The translations under genes and the position numbers were made by a program. A stretch of 47,313 bases of DNA from an uncultured Treponema sp. Lineage in GTDB: Bacteria > Spirochaetota > Spirochaetia > Treponematales > Treponemataceae. Below are positions 34,208 to 43,647 of this stretch, in pieces. Below the pieces are notes generated by a model, which had not been told where the DNA came from, made no database searches, and saw only the letters and a list, made by a program, of their open reading frames with translations. Where the stretch lies: assembly GCA_947166355.1 (NCBI GenBank), contig CAMVDX010000018.1:1-47313 (forward strand), given 5' to 3'. The number at the start of each line of letters is the position of its first letter. Position 1 is the stretch's first letter.

Positions 34208-37174
34208 ATGAAAAAGCTATTGTTTGGCACTCTTTTATTTTTGTTTTCTTCCATTTTTGTTTTTTCTCAGGGACTTGCAGATGTTCCCGTGAATCAAAAT
34301 TTTCTTGCTGATTATGTAAGTAAAAACTGGACTACAGAAGATGGTCTTCCTGGTATGACAATTACATCAATCATACAGGACAATAAAGGCTATATGTGGA
34401 TTGGAACTTATGATGGTCTGGTCCGTTTTGATGGTGTCGAATTTACAACCTTTAGCCGTTCCGTTGATATGAAATATGATTTTGCCTCTGTGCGTTCTCT
34501 TTGTCAGGGGCAGAATGGTAATATATGGGTAGGGCATAATGATGAAGGTGTAACCTGCTTTTGTCAGAATGGCGAAATAAAAAAATATTCAATGGTCAAT
34601 GGCCTTACAAATAACAAGATAAACTATCTTTGTGAAGATCATGAACAGAATATCTGGGTTGGAACCGCTGCAGGAGTATGTTATATAACTCCAGAAGATG
34701 AAATAGTAATTCCTGCAGGACTTGTTGAGCTGGGGCAGGAAAATATTCTTGTTTCAACGGTTTATTGTGATACAAGTGGAAGAATCTGGCTTACAACTGG
34801 AGTTGCAAACGAGATTTTTGTATATGAAAATAAGAAATTTGAGCGGTTTACAGGCATAACAAAAATTAAGAATCCTGCAGTTCGTGTGATTAAGCAGGAT
34901 AAAACGGGTGCTTTCTGGTTTGGAGTAGATCCTCATTTTGCTGTTTGCTTAAAGAATGGTAAAGAGACTGTTTATGATTTAGGCCATGACCATTATCCGG
35001 GAACTGGGGTTAATGATATTATTCAGGATAAAAATGGAAACTATTGGTTTGGAATGGATTCTGGAATCACAATAATTCATAACGGTGTTTATACATATCT
35101 TGATAAGCGTAATGGGCTTTCTGATGAAATTGTAAGCACAGTGTATGAGGACAGGGAAGGAAATATCTGGCTTTGTTTTGATCGAGGCGGTTTGAGAAAA
35201 CTGAGTCGTGGAAAGTTTACAACTGTATCAATGAATACAACTGTAAATGCAATCTGCGAAGATACAAGACGAAAGCTAACCTGGCTTGGAACAGATAATG
35301 GTGTGTACTGCTATAAAGATAATAAATTTATCGAAAATAAAATTACGGAACTGACAAAAGGTGATCGTATTCGCCATGTTGCTTTAACGGATGACAATGA
35401 ACTTTTAATTTCCTCATATTCAGATAAACCTCAGATTTGTGTAAAGCCGGATGACTCAGTAAAAATCTGGACTCAAGACGATGGCATTTATTCAAAGTGT
35501 AGGATTGCAATTAAAACTTCTTCCGGCGATTATTATGTTGGTACAACTCAGGGGCTGAATATCATCCATCATGAAGATGGACACATTACAAAGCTTACCC
35601 GTAATGACGGTTTTACGAATCATTACATTATGTGGCTTTATGAAGATGATAAAAATCAAATCTGGGTTGGAACAAATGGCGGCGGTATTAATGTTCTTAA
35701 AGACGAAAAAATAATCAAGAAATATTCAACCGACGAAAATGAAGGCGGACTTGCAGGAAATGTAATCTTTAAGATTCTTAAAAATAACAACAGCATTTGG
35801 ATTGGAACAGGAACAGGACTCTCGAAATATATAGAAGAAACTGATTCATTTGTAAACTTTACTTCCCGTAACGGAATCGGTACAGACAGTGTTTTTCAGA
35901 TGATTTGTGATTATACTCAGACAGTCTGGATGACAACAAATAAGGGTGTTTTCTCGGCAATGCTTCCTGAGATGGAAGAGCTTGCTGCAGGAAATCGCAA
36001 TAAAATTTCTGTAAAATATTACGGGGCTTCTGATGGTCTTATAACGAGCGGTGTAACTTCTACATCACTTTCTGCAAAGGATTCTCTGGGACGTGTCTGG
36101 TTTACTCTTGTTGATGGCTTTGCTATTTATGATCCTGTAAAATCAGAACAAGAAAGTGCAGCTGCTCCGGCTTTGATTCAACAGTATACAATTGATGATG
36201 ATACCTTTGACTATAAAGATAATGATATTGTACTTGCTCCGGGAGTGAAACGTCTTTCTTTGAAGTTCACAGCATTCAGTTATATTTCACCCGAAAATAT
36301 AAAATTCAGCTATATGCTTGAGGGTTTCGAAAAAAAGTATACAGACTGGACTTCTGCAAGAACGGTTTCTTACACCAACCTTAAACCGGGAAATTATCGA
36401 TTTGTTGTTATGACAAAAAATGCAGACGGAATAATAAGCAATCCAACTGAGCTTCAGATTATCAAAAAACCGTATATCTGGCAGCAGGTATGGTTTTGGG
36501 TTATCGTTGTGATTTTTATTATTTGCTTTACGGACTTTTTTGTTCATTTAAGAATTAAGGCGTTGAAGACAAAGACCGAGGAAGAACGCAACTTTAATAA
36601 AGCAATAATCGGAGCTTTTGCGAACTGTGTCGATGGTAAGGATACTTATACAAACGGACATTCTATTCGTGTTGCAAAATATACAAGAATGCTTGCTATA
36701 AAGCTGGAAGAAAATCCTGAAACTGTAGAAAAGTTCTATAATATTGCTCTTTTACATGATATTGGAAAAATCGGTATTCCAGATGCAATTCTTCAAAAGC
36801 CTGGAAAACTTACGGATGAAGAATTTAAAATCATGAAAAGTCATGCACAACGCGGATACGAAATTCTGAAGGATGTTCAGATTCAGGAAGATCTTGCCGC
36901 TGGTGCTCATCATCACCATGAACGCTTCGATGGAAGAGGCTATCCGGATGGGCTCGCCGGTGAGAATATTCCTTGGGTTGCACGCATAATCGCCGTTGCA
37001 GATACCTTTGATGCTATGAGCTCAACTCGTCCTTACCGTAGCAAGCTGCCGGAGGAGTTTATTGTAAATGAAATCAAAAAGAATGCCGGTACTCAATTCG
37101 ATCCTAAGGTTGTAGAAAAGTTTATGGAGTTATACGAAGCAGGCGCTTTTGCGGATGTATTCAGTAAGGCATAA
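34208..37174 (+). CDS. Hybrid sensor: periplasmic propeller, membrane helix and HD-GYP domain
   Basis: A 988-residue membrane protein expected to hydrolyse cyclic di-GMP. A signal peptide (about residues 1-21) is followed by about 14 two-component-propeller repeats (pattern DNKGYMWIGTYDGLVRFDG, GNIWVG, NQIWVGTNGGG) up to about 640. A Y_Y_Y-type domain then occupies about 680-750 (FSYMLEGFEKKYTDWTSART). One helix spans about 757-780, and the cytoplasmic HD-GYP domain about 800-970 has His850-Asp851 in LLHDIGKIGIP and HHERFDGRGYPDGL intact. This architecture usually senses polysaccharide or oligosaccharide signals. It opposes the GGDEF protein encoded at 14 kb. The gene starts without a leader. 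Confidence 0.92.
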   Translation: MKKLLFGTLLFLFSSIFVFSQGLADVPVNQNFLADYVSKNWTTEDGLPGMTITSIIQDNKGYMWIGTYDGLVRFDGVEFTTFSRSVDMKYDFASVRSLCQGQNGNIWVGHNDEGVTCFCQNGEIKKYSMVNGLTNNKINYLCEDHEQNIWVGTAAGVCYITPEDEIVIPAGLVELGQENILVSTVYCDTSGRIWLTTGVANEIFVYENKKFERFTGITKIKNPAVRVIKQDKTGAFWFGVDPHFAVCLKNGKETVYDLGHDHYPGTGVNDIIQDKNGNYWFGMDSGITIIHNGVYTYLDKRNGLSDEIVSTVYEDREGNIWLCFDRGGLRKLSRGKFTTVSMNTTVNAICEDTRRKLTWLGTDNGVYCYKDNKFIENKITELTKGDRIRHVALTDDNELLISSYSDKPQICVKPDDSVKIWTQDDGIYSKCRIAIKTSSGDYYVGTTQGLNIIHHEDGHITKLTRNDGFTNHYIMWLYEDDKNQIWVGTNGGGINVLKDEKIIKKYSTDENEGGLAGNVIFKILKNNNSIWIGTGTGLSKYIEETDSFVNFTSRNGIGTDSVFQMICDYTQTVWMTTNKGVFSAMLPEMEELAAGNRNKISVKYYGASDGLITSGVTSTSLSAKDSLGRVWFTLVDGFAIYDPVKSEQESAAAPALIQQYTIDDDTFDYKDNDIVLAPGVKRLSLKFTAFSYISPENIKFSYMLEGFEKKYTDWTSARTVSYTNLKPGNYRFVVMTKNADGIISNPTELQIIKKPYIWQQVWFWVIVVIFIICFTDFFVHLRIKALKTKTEEERNFNKAIIGAFANCVDGKDTYTNGHSIRVAKYTRMLAIKLEENPETVEKFYNIALLHDIGKIGIPDAILQKPGKLTDEEFKIMKSHAQRGYEILKDVQIQEDLAAGAHHHHERFDGRGYPDGLAGENIPWVARIIAVADTFDAMSSTRPYRSKLPEEFIVNEIKKNAGTQFDPKVVEKFMELYEAGAFADVFSKA

Positions 37175-37201
37175 TCTGTCACCCCGAACTATAAACTGTC
37201 A

Positions 37202-37230
37202 CCCCGAACTTGTTTCGGGGTCTCTTTTTT
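37202..37230 (+). terminator. Family-B repeat as terminator of the HD-GYP gene
   Basis: CCCCGAA and TTCGGGG pair around a 5-base loop and are followed, after TCTC, by six Ts. The hairpin is a family-B palindrome (a truncated copy lies at 37178-37190). It ends transcription 30 bases after the HD-GYP stop. Confidence 0.75.
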
Positions 37231-37238
37231 GATATAAT
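37210..37238 (+). promoter_or_regulatory. purL promoter formed partly by the repeat (leaderless candidate)
   Basis: TTGTTT (37210-37215) lies inside the terminator hairpin; exactly 17 bases later comes TGA-TATAAT (37233-37238). Six bases separate it from the ATG at 37245 and there is no ribosome-binding site. Terminator and promoter share the same repeat. Confidence 0.72.
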
Positions 37239-37244
37239 CGCTCT

Positions 37245-40200
37245 ATGTATCGTTTATATGTAGAGCGCCGCCCCGGCTTTGAAAACGAGGCTCGCCGTTA
37301 TCTTTCTGAAATCAATGGATTTTTGGGAATTGCCGGAGTAAAGGCAGTTCGTTATTTCAACCGCTACGACATTGAAAATGTGAGCGAAGAAGTTGCAAAA
37401 ATTGCCGCAACCCGCATTTTCTCTGAGCCACAGAGCGATTTTGTTTTTACAGAAAAATTGCCTGAACACTCTGGCCGCGAAATCATCTGGGAATTCCTTC
37501 CGGGTCAGTACGACCAGCGCGCCGACTCTGCTGAGCAGTGTCTTTCTTTGCTTCGCGCAGGCTTGCAGGCTGAGGGTGTAAAGACTCTCTCTGAGCCACC
37601 TGTTGTTCGTTGTGCAAAAATCGTTGTTCTCGAAGGCGATGTAAGCGACGAAGAAATCAAAAAGATTCAGAGCTATCTTATTAACCCTGTAGATTCACGT
37701 CTTACCGACGATACAAAACCTGAAACATTAAAAATGCATGTTGAAGAGCCTGCAGACATTCCTGTTGTAGAAGGCTTTATCAAGATGAATGACGAAGAGA
37801 TTGAAGCATACCGCAACAAGATGGGCCTTGCTATGGATCATGCTGATATCGTATTTCTTCAGGATTATTTTAAGGGCGAAGGCCGCGACCCTGTTGAAAC
37901 AGAAATCCGCGTTCTCGACACTTACTGGTCTGACCACTGCCGCCATACAACCTTCCTTACAGAACTTAAGGATATCAAAATTGAAGATGGTCCTTATGCA
38001 CCTCTCTTCAAAAAATCCCTTGAAAATTACCAGGCTATGCGTACAGAAATGTATGCCGGCCGCACAGATAAGCCAGTCTGCTTAATGGATATGGCTGTAA
38101 TCGGAATGAAGTATCTTAAAAAGCACGGAAAGCTTGAAGATATGGAAGTTTCGGAAGAAAACAATGCCTGCTCGGTTTATATAGACGTACATTACACCGC
38201 AGATGAAAATGGTAAGCCACTTGCTGCCGATGATCCACGCGCTACAGAACGCTGGCTTATGATGTTCAAAAACGAAACTCATAACCACCCGACAGAAATT
38301 GAACCATTTGGTGGTGCCGCAACTTGTCTTGGTGGTGCTATCCGCGACCCACTTTCTGGACGCAGCTGGGTATATCAGTCAATGCGTATTACCGGTGCTG
38401 CTGACCCTACAGTGCCACTGTCTGCCACTATGAAGGGTAAGCTCCCTCAGATTAAGCTCTGCCGCGAAGCTGCCCAGGGCTTCTCAAGCTACGGTAACCA
38501 GATTGGTCTTACAACCGGTCAGGTAGAAGAAATCTACCACCCTGGCTATGCCGCAAAACGTATGGAGCTTGGTGCCGTTATCGCTGCCGCTCCAGTAGAT
38601 ACAGTTATCCGCGAGCGCCCTGAACCGGGTGACATCATCATTCTTCTTGGTGGTGGTACAGGCCGCGACGGTATTGGTGGTGCGACTGGTTCTTCAAAGA
38701 TTCACACTGTAAAATCTGTTACAACTGCAGCTGCCGAAGTTCAGAAGGGTAATGCAGTTGAAGAGCGTAAGATTCAGCGCCTCTTCCGCAATAAAGAAGT
38801 AAGCCTTATGATTCGCCGCTGTAACGACTTTGGTGCAGGTGGTGTTTCTGTTGCTGTTGGCGAGCTTGCTCCTGGTCTTGATATCAATCTTGATGCAGTA
38901 CCTAAGAAGTACGAAGGTCTCAACGGAACTGAGCTTGCAATTTCTGAAAGCCAGGAACGTATGGCTGTTGTAGTTCGTAAGGCCGACGTAGACCGCTTTA
39001 TTGAAGAAGCTAAGAAAGAAAACTTAAACGCTGTTGTTGTTGCAACAGTTACAGATACAAATCGCCTGGTTATGAAATGGCGCGGTAAAACAATCGTAGA
39101 CATTGGCCGCGAGTTCCTCGATGCAGCCGGTGCTCATCACGAAGCAACTGCCCTTATTGAACAGCCTGCAGAACCAAGTAAGTCTCCGCTCTGCAATCCT
39201 CTTGAGTCTGTTGCTGCAGAACTCAACAAGCCAGTAAAGTGCGAAGGCTGCGTAAAGAATCATCTTACAGACGCATGGCTTGCTAATATGAATGACCTTG
39301 CCTGCTGTTCTCAGCGCGGTCTTGGCGAACGCTTCGACGGCTCAATCGGCTCAAGCACAGTTCTCTTCCCATACGGAGGAAAATATCAGAATACACCGGA
39401 AGCAGGTATGTCTGCAAAGATTCCTGTAATGACACCACGCGAAACTTCAACTGCCAGCCTTATGGCTTACGGCTTTGACCCACGTGTTGGTAACTGGTCT
39501 CCATGGCACGGTGCAAAAACTGCCGTATTGAGCAGCCTTGCAAAAATCACCTGTATTGGTGGTAAGGCCCGCACATCACGCCTTTCCTTCCAGGAATTCT
39601 TTGGCCGTGCAGTAAACGAAAAACGCTGGGGCTATCCTGCAGCCGCTTTGCTTGGTTCTATAGACGCACAGGTTGAATCTGGTTGTGCTTCAATTGGTGG
39701 TAAGGACTCAATGTCTGGAACCTTCGAAGATATCAACGTTCCACATACACTTGTAAGCTTTGCCGTAACACACGACGAAGCTCAAAATGTACTTTCCGGT
39801 TCTTTCAAGGTAAGCGGAAACAATATCTATATGGTAAAGGTTCCATATTCAGATCTTCTCGAGCCTGATTACGAAACCTTCCTTAAAAACTCTGATGTAC
39901 TTTACGAACTCAACAAGGCCCGCCGCATTGCCGCAATGTATCCTGTAGGACCTGGTGGTATTGCAGAAGCAGTTACAAAGATGGCAATGGGTAACATGGT
40001 TGGTGCAAGTCTCGACGCAAATGCGGTGGTTGAGTGCTCGCGAAGCGAGTGTATCGAAACCACAAGCAATCTCACTGGTTTCTTCCTCCCAACCTACGGA
40101 AACATCATCGTAGAAGTTCCATCTGCTCATGTACCAGAATTTGAAAAGGCAGCCTTTGTGCCAGGAACTCTCGTTCAGCTTGGTATGACAACAGACAAGC

Positions 40201-41273
40201 CTGCAATCGTAATCAAAAACGCCGTTCTCGGTGGAGTTACAAATCCTGAAGTTGAAATCAGCCTTTATGACTGTGTAAATAAATGGGAAGACAAACTTAA
40301 GGAAGTATTCCCACGTGTTAGTGGAGCAGAGGTACAGCCAAAACTTCCTGACTGGGCAACTGATGTTCACAAATCACTTTCAGACATCCGAAAGGCACCG
40401 GCCTTTGTTCAGCCAACAAGCCGTCCAAAAGTTCTTTTGCCAGTATTCCCAGGTACTAACTGCGAAATCGATATGGCCCGTGCCTTCAACCTGGCCGGTG
40501 CAGATACAAAGATTGTAGTTCTTCAGAACCGCACACAGGCTCAGCTTACAGAGTCCCTCGAGAACCTTGCCCGCGAGCTTCGCGACGCACAGATTCTCGC
40601 CCTCAGCGGTGGCTTCTCGAGCGGTGATGAACCGGACGGTTCTGCAAAGTTTATTGCGAACGTACTTAAGGCCGGAAACATCAGCGAAGAAGTTATGAAC
40701 CTTCTTAAAAAACGCGACGGTCTTGTACTCGGAATCTGTAACGGTTTCCAGGCACTTGTAAAAACTGGTCTCGCTGTATACGGCGAAATCCGCGATATGA
40801 CTCCAGATATGCCAACTCTGACTTACAACAGAATCAACCGCCATATCAGCCGCATCGTCCGCACACGCATCGTATCTGCTACATCACCTTGGGCAATGCA
40901 CCCAAGCGTAATAGATCAGCGAAATCACCTTATTGCAATCAGCCACGGTGAAGGCCGCTTTGTTTGTGATGAAGCAACTGCAAAACGCCTCTTCGAAAAC
41001 GGACAGGTATTTACCCAGTACGTAGACGAGTTCGGCCGCCCTGCAATCACAGAGCCTGATAACCCTAATGGTTCAGCATTCGCAATCGAAGGTATTACAT
41101 CTCCAGACGGACACGTACTTGGTAAGATGGGACACTCAGAGCGCGGAGTAGGCATGGACAAGAATGGTGCAAGTCTTGATCTCTTTAAGAACGTAGGTGG
41201 AAATCCTCTTACAAACGAGAACGAGACAACCTGCGAAAATCTCTTTGCAGCCGGAGTTGCATACTTCAAATAA
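37245..41273 (+). CDS. purL: Phosphoribosylformylglycinamidine synthase, single chain
   Basis: A 1342-residue enzyme of purine synthesis that converts FGAR to FGAM with ATP and glutamine. It is the large single-chain form: an N-terminal PurS-like region, two AIR-synthase-like halves (FKNETHNHPTEIEPFGGAAT is the conserved ATP-binding block), and a C-terminal glutaminase (about 1060-1342) with the nucleophile Cys1165 in GICNGFQAL. Residues about 926-941 (AVVECSRSECIETTS) are encoded by a hairpin repeat, in frame. The rest is of family length. Its start is leaderless. The gene is isolated from other purine genes. Confidence 0.97.
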   Translation: MYRLYVERRPGFENEARRYLSEINGFLGIAGVKAVRYFNRYDIENVSEEVAKIAATRIFSEPQSDFVFTEKLPEHSGREIIWEFLPGQYDQRADSAEQCLSLLRAGLQAEGVKTLSEPPVVRCAKIVVLEGDVSDEEIKKIQSYLINPVDSRLTDDTKPETLKMHVEEPADIPVVEGFIKMNDEEIEAYRNKMGLAMDHADIVFLQDYFKGEGRDPVETEIRVLDTYWSDHCRHTTFLTELKDIKIEDGPYAPLFKKSLENYQAMRTEMYAGRTDKPVCLMDMAVIGMKYLKKHGKLEDMEVSEENNACSVYIDVHYTADENGKPLAADDPRATERWLMMFKNETHNHPTEIEPFGGAATCLGGAIRDPLSGRSWVYQSMRITGAADPTVPLSATMKGKLPQIKLCREAAQGFSSYGNQIGLTTGQVEEIYHPGYAAKRMELGAVIAAAPVDTVIRERPEPGDIIILLGGGTGRDGIGGATGSSKIHTVKSVTTAAAEVQKGNAVEERKIQRLFRNKEVSLMIRRCNDFGAGGVSVAVGELAPGLDINLDAVPKKYEGLNGTELAISESQERMAVVVRKADVDRFIEEAKKENLNAVVVATVTDTNRLVMKWRGKTIVDIGREFLDAAGAHHEATALIEQPAEPSKSPLCNPLESVAAELNKPVKCEGCVKNHLTDAWLANMNDLACCSQRGLGERFDGSIGSSTVLFPYGGKYQNTPEAGMSAKIPVMTPRETSTASLMAYGFDPRVGNWSPWHGAKTAVLSSLAKITCIGGKARTSRLSFQEFFGRAVNEKRWGYPAAALLGSIDAQVESGCASIGGKDSMSGTFEDINVPHTLVSFAVTHDEAQNVLSGSFKVSGNNIYMVKVPYSDLLEPDYETFLKNSDVLYELNKARRIAAMYPVGPGGIAEAVTKMAMGNMVGASLDANAVVECSRSECIETTSNLTGFFLPTYGNIIVEVPSAHVPEFEKAAFVPGTLVQLGMTTDKPAIVIKNAVLGGVTNPEVEISLYDCVNKWEDKLKEVFPRVSGAEVQPKLPDWATDVHKSLSDIRKAPAFVQPTSRPKVLLPVFPGTNCEIDMARAFNLAGADTKIVVLQNRTQAQLTESLENLARELRDAQILALSGGFSSGDEPDGSAKFIANVLKAGNISEEVMNLLKKRDGLVLGICNGFQALVKTGLAVYGEIRDMTPDMPTLTYNRINRHISRIVRTRIVSATSPWAMHPSVIDQRNHLIAISHGEGRFVCDEATAKRLFENGQVFTQYVDEFGRPAITEPDNPNGSAFAIEGITSPDGHVLGKMGHSERGVGMDKNGASLDLFKNVGGNPLTNENETTCENLFAAGVAYFK
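40024..40061. repeat. Hairpin repeat inside the purL coding region
   Basis: GTGGTT and AACCAC pair at the ends with CTCGC/GCGAG around GAA inside. The peptide it encodes is VVECSRSECIETT. It is open in the purL frame and lies in a segment with low conservation pressure. Confidence 0.7.
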
Positions 41274-41279
41274 AAAAAG

Positions 41280-41346
41280 ATTCCCCGGTCAAGCCGGGGA
41301 ATGACACTTTACAAAATCTGTCATTGTCGGGCTTGGCTCGACAATC
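41280..41346. repeat. Two small hairpin repeats after purL
   Basis: ATTCCCCGG/CCGGGGAAT around TCAAG (41280-41302), preceded by an A-run that would make a T-run on the minus strand. The second, ATTGTCG/CGACAAT around GGCTTGGCT, lies at 41324-41346. Neither has a T-run on the plus strand. Confidence 0.65.
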
Positions 41347-41365
41347 TATTAAAAGGAACAAAAAA

Positions 41366-42334
41366 ATGAAAAAAAATATAACAATACTTTTTGCAATCAT
41401 TGCATCTCTTTTTATTTGCAGCTGCGGTAAAGCTGCCGTAGATTCAAGCGGATGTTTTTCAAACATTGATGATGCAGTTTCTAATGCACAGAAAAAAAAT
41501 CAGGATATTCTTGTTGTTGTTACAATGTGTGGTGATGATGCTCAGAGCCAGAATTTTGTAGATACAATTATCCGTGATGAAAAGTTTAAAAATGATATCG
41601 CTTCAAACTATTCTGTAGTAAGAATGGATTTTTCTCAAAGTTCTTATGAAGCAACTGTTGCTGCAGAGGACGCAAATGATACTGCAAAAAAGAATGCAGA
41701 AAAACGTGCACAGACAATGCAGGATAATACACAGTTTGCAAATCTTCTTAATGTAAGCGTAACACCTATGGTTTATATTCTTTCAAAAGAAGAATATTTG
41801 ATTACAAGCATTTATTATGATTCTTCTGAAAAATCTTACGAAGGTTTTAAGGCTCTTCTTGAAGAGAAAAAAGAAACTATTGATGAAATGCACAAAATGA
41901 TTTATCAGACAAAAATCGGAACTCCTGAAGAAAAAATGAATGCTATTGATGCGTTGTTTGAAGCAACTGCTCCGGATAACAGAATTTTCCTTACAGACCT
42001 TCTTGCTTCAGCTAAGAAGATTGATCCAAATAATAAATCTGGAATCCTTGGAAAGCTTACTCTTGCAGCAGCAGATTCACAGGCAAAAAAAGCTCTCAAT
42101 TCTGGAGATTTTAAAACTGCCGTTACAACTTATCTTTCTGTAGAAAATGAACCTTCAATTTCTCCTGAAGATAAACAGCAGTCAGTTTATACTGCGGCTT
42201 ATATTGCAGCTGTTTCTGAACTTGAAGAGAACTCTGTGGTTATTGAATATCTTCAGAGGGCAATTGACCTTGCTCCAGACAGCGAAGAAGTTCCTGCAAT
42301 TAAACGGGTTATGGATGCCCTTGCCGCTCAATGA
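41366..42334 (+). CDS. Lipoprotein with thioredoxin-like fold and helical tail
   Basis: A 322-residue protein with a lipobox near CSC-G (Cys20, or possibly Cys18). Residues about 30-160 resemble a thioredoxin fold (DAVSNAQKKNQDILVVVTMCGDD ... VSVTPMVYILSKEEYLI, with the cis-proline-like TPM) but the CxxC redox pair is absent; a lone Cys lies at the active-site position. The C-terminal part is helical and repeat-like (AYIAAVSELEENSVVIEYLQRAIDLAPDS), a TPR-type segment. The start at 41366 has AAAAGGAAC upstream. The stop overlaps the next start (ATGA), linking it to the two CNNM/CorC-type genes. It is probably a non-redox envelope protein; role unknown. Confidence 0.8.
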   Translation: MKKNITILFAIIASLFICSCGKAAVDSSGCFSNIDDAVSNAQKKNQDILVVVTMCGDDAQSQNFVDTIIRDEKFKNDIASNYSVVRMDFSQSSYEATVAAEDANDTAKKNAEKRAQTMQDNTQFANLLNVSVTPMVYILSKEEYLITSIYYDSSEKSYEGFKALLEEKKETIDEMHKMIYQTKIGTPEEKMNAIDALFEATAPDNRIFLTDLLASAKKIDPNNKSGILGKLTLAAADSQAKKALNSGDFKTAVTTYLSVENEPSISPEDKQQSVYTAAYIAAVSELEENSVVIEYLQRAIDLAPDSEEVPAIKRVMDALAAQ

Positions 42335-43647
42335 CAGATGGTAGCCCCGCCGGTGCCTCAAATATGACATCCGGCATTTTGCCTGTTATCGTAATTATTC
42401 TCATAGTACTGATTATTCTTTCCATGTTGTTTTCTATTTCGGAAAGCTCCTTTCTTGGAATGAATAAGCTGCGGCTTCGAATCCTCAGAAAAAACAAAAA
42501 CAAACGTGCTATGATTGCGGGGCGTCTTTTAGACCGCCGTGAACGCCTTATCAATACACTTCTTGTTTCTAATGATATAGTAAATATTTTTCTTTCTTCT
42601 ATTATTACTTCAATTGCGCTTGAGATTTTCGGACAAAAAGGAGTTGGAATTGCCACTCTTATTGCAACTCTGCTGCTTTTGATTTTTGGTGAAATTACTC
42701 CAAAAACAGTTTCTACACGATGTCCTGACCGAATAGCTTATGCACTTGCTCCGTTTGTACAGGTTGTGGTTGTGATTATGCATCCCGTGGTTGAAGTGGT
42801 AACTTTTATTGCCCGCTGTGCTCTGCGTATTTTCGGCATTAAAACTAATCAGAAAAAGCAGTCTTATACAGAAGAAGAAATTAAAACGTTTTTTGATATG
42901 AGCTCAGAAAGCGGAGTTATAGAAGAAAATGAAAACCGTATGATGAGCCAGGTCTTTAAGTTTTCTGACCTTGAAGCTCAGCAGATTATGGTGCCGCGCA
43001 CAAAAATTCGTGCAGTTCCGCACGATGCTACTTACCGCGACATTGTAGAGCTTTCGCAGCGTCTAGGCTTTACTCGTTTTCCGGTTTACCGCAAATCCAT
43101 AGATGATATTGTAGGAATCATATATTTAAAAGATATGCTGGCTTATAAGCAGAATCCGCAAAGCTTTGATTTACAGAAAGTTATGCGTCCGCCGCTTTTT
43201 ATTCTCGGCACAAAAAAAATTACTTCAGTTCAGGAACTGCTTTTTGACAGCCATCAGTCAATGGCAATTATTGTAGACGAATATTCAGGAACAGACGGGG
43301 TTATTACAGAAAAAGATATTTCGCGTGAAATTTTTGCCTTGCCGGGAGACGACTCTCTGCGCGGTAAGGTTTTTGATTTTGACAATGTAGAAGATAAATC
43401 TAATTTTACAATAAATGGCTCTGTGCTTTTGCGGGATCTTAAAGAGGATCTCCACATTCCGCTGGAATCAAATATCAACGAAACAATCGGCGGCTGGTTC
43501 GCAGAGCAGATTGACCGTATGCCGCAATCGGGTGACACTGTAGAATTCGAAGGCTTTCTTTTTACTATCAAAAAGATTCAAGCTCACCGCGTAGAAAGAA
43601 TTCAGATTTCAAAACTGCCAGAGCAGAATAAGGAGAATGACGAATGA
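42331..43647 (+). CDS. CNNM/CorC-family membrane protein, first copy
   Basis: A 438-residue protein with the DUF21 membrane domain (about 1-190, with SISESSFLGMNKLRLRIL and GEITPKTVSTRCPDRIA), a CBS pair (about 225-345, with VPRTKIRAVPHD and GTDGVITEKDISREIF) and a C-terminal CorC/HlyC domain (about 355-430). Family members are linked to magnesium or other divalent-ion efflux and sometimes annotated as hemolysins. No ribosome-binding site is needed beyond coupling: the ATG overlaps the previous stop by four bases. It overlaps its paralogue by four bases at the end. Substrate not determined here. Confidence 0.9.
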   Translation: MTDGSPAGASNMTSGILPVIVIILIVLIILSMLFSISESSFLGMNKLRLRILRKNKNKRAMIAGRLLDRRERLINTLLVSNDIVNIFLSSIITSIALEIFGQKGVGIATLIATLLLLIFGEITPKTVSTRCPDRIAYALAPFVQVVVVIMHPVVEVVTFIARCALRIFGIKTNQKKQSYTEEEIKTFFDMSSESGVIEENENRMMSQVFKFSDLEAQQIMVPRTKIRAVPHDATYRDIVELSQRLGFTRFPVYRKSIDDIVGIIYLKDMLAYKQNPQSFDLQKVMRPPLFILGTKKITSVQELLFDSHQSMAIIVDEYSGTDGVITEKDISREIFALPGDDSLRGKVFDFDNVEDKSNFTINGSVLLRDLKEDLHIPLESNINETIGGWFAEQIDRMPQSGDTVEFEGFLFTIKKIQAHRVERIQISKLPEQNKENDE

